Source: CAYXVB01 sp964467785 (lineage in GTDB: Bacteria; Bdellovibrionota; UBA1018). Taken from it: a stretch of DNA of 14,130 nt. The stretch covers positions 1-14,130 of the forward strand of contig CAYXVB010000093.1 in the NCBI GenBank assembly GCA_964467785.1, in the 5' to 3' direction. This document shows, piece by piece, positions 13,499-14,130 of this stretch. The position numbers and the translations under genes were made by a program. A model generated the notes under the pieces. The model was not told the DNA's origin and made no database searches. It was given only the letters and a program-made list of their open reading frames with translations. Every line of letters starts with the position of its first letter. The stretch's first letter is position 1.

Positions 13499-14130
13499 AT
13501 GATTGCAGGCTGGCTGATCTTGGTCGCCTCCCCTCTCGCAACTGCACTGGATGCGACCCCGGTCGCCGCGGCAGTTAGTTCCAGAACTGCCATCAAAGCA
13601 AGATGGTTCGGAGCCACGGTACTGAAACGAAGCACCTCGCAGCGCGTTCTCATGCTGGAGTTGAGCACGGCGCCTGACCTGCCGGCTTCAGACCCATCCC
13701 TCCCTTTGCTCATCGACGAGCGTCCGCAAATGGGCAAAATCGTATTGCTCAAACAAGACGGTGCGCCCGCGCTGGGCGTGCGCGTGATCAAGATCTATCC
13801 CGAATCCGGTCGCTTCGCGGTTCGCACGGTACAAACCTACGGCGCCAAGAAAAGTCTCGAAGTGGGCGCCGTGGTCACCGCGCTCGAAAAAGTGGGCGAG
13901 GTCACGTCCCTTGAGACGGCATCCTCCGTGATCGCACGCGATAATGCGGATCTTCGTGAGTTGGAAGGCATGCCAATTCCCGAGACGATTCCGGATTCCA
14001 TGCAGGGAGCCCCTGCCGCGGCTCGTTCTAAGGCCCGCGCTGCGGAAAGGAAAGGTCGAACAGACCCCCCTCCGCCTCCCGGCCTAATTGACGAGGTCAG
14101 TGCGGACCCCAGTAATCTGGCACCAGGTGC
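13499..14130 (+). CDS. Secreted protein of unknown function (partial, runs off right edge)
   Basis: The frame stays open for 210 codons to the window end. A signal peptide is likely: hydrophobic core 2-13, cleavage after ATA (16). The mature part has a strand-rich segment (about 76-135), including GKIVLLKQDG, ALGVRVIKIYPESGRFAVRT and EVGAVVTALEKVG, that looks like a small beta-barrel or SH3-like unit, followed by a charged, Ala/Arg/Pro-rich linker ending in a PPPPPG run (about 193-198). I do not recognise a family. The start is uncertain: ATG 13499 gives a signal peptide without a positive n-region, while in-frame ATG 13409 adds 30 residues including RR and K but overlaps the TPR start region and crosses the 8-C tract. 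Neither has a clear ribosome-binding site. It is divergent from the secreted TPR gene, so a shared envelope role is possible. Confidence 0.65.
   Translation, partial: MIAGWLILVASPLATALDATPVAAAVSSRTAIKARWFGATVLKRSTSQRVLMLELSTAPDLPASDPSLPLLIDERPQMGKIVLLKQDGAPALGVRVIKIYPESGRFAVRTVQTYGAKKSLEVGAVVTALEKVGEVTSLETASSVIARDNADLRELEGMPIPETIPDSMQGAPAAARSKARAAERKGRTDPPPPPGLIDEVSADPSNLAPG

Overview
The window looks like a piece of a draft chromosome from a Gram-negative bacterium with a lipoprotein-rich envelope and moderately high G+C. Predicted lipoproteins, Sec signal peptides, a PilT-type motor, a PilZ-like protein, LysM and TPR envelope proteins, and a short citrate synthase next to a COG1428-type deoxynucleoside kinase would suit a Bdellovibrionota/Deltaproteobacteria-like lineage. 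That placement is inferred from gene content, not from a marker phylogeny. A 10-N run at 7338-7347 shows the assembly is a scaffold. I see no rRNA, tRNA, CRISPR array, IS element or phage gene.

Left part (1-4149). On the minus strand, a GAF-domain protein is translationally coupled (ATGA overlap) to a PilT/PilU-like retraction ATPase. Downstream of it lies a membrane M48-like protein that runs off the left edge and has lost the HExxH residues. Diverging from the GAF gene is a small lipoprotein. Facing it are a membrane PilZ-like protein and an NTF2-like lipoprotein in overlapping reading frames.

Middle part (4217-8234). This is a peptidoglycan-recycling neighbourhood. anmK (plus strand) converges on a minus-strand operon of an M48-like lipoprotein, an AmgK-type sugar kinase (GTGA overlap, split by the N gap) and a MurU-like nucleotidyltransferase with an extra C-terminal domain. 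AnmK, AmgK and MurU, together with a MupP phosphatase not seen here, form the known salvage route from anhydro-MurNAc to UDP-MurNAc that bypasses de novo synthesis. The M48-like lipoprotein also lacks metal-binding residues, so the window carries two predicted pseudoproteases of one superfamily.

Right part (8356-14130). A small secreted protein shares a bidirectional terminator with a LysM lipoprotein. Beyond a roughly 350-bp AT-rich gap come a TTG-started deoxynucleoside kinase and, divergently, citrate synthase. The citrate synthase gene overlaps, tail to tail, a secreted TPR protein. A 15-bp hairpin just past the citrate synthase stop lies inside the TPR coding sequence. A secreted protein of unknown function runs off the right edge.

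The most interesting points are the two degenerate M48-like proteins, the compact AnmK/AmgK/MurU salvage cluster coupled to one of them, the extended MurU-like enzyme, and the terminator-like hairpin embedded in an opposing coding sequence.
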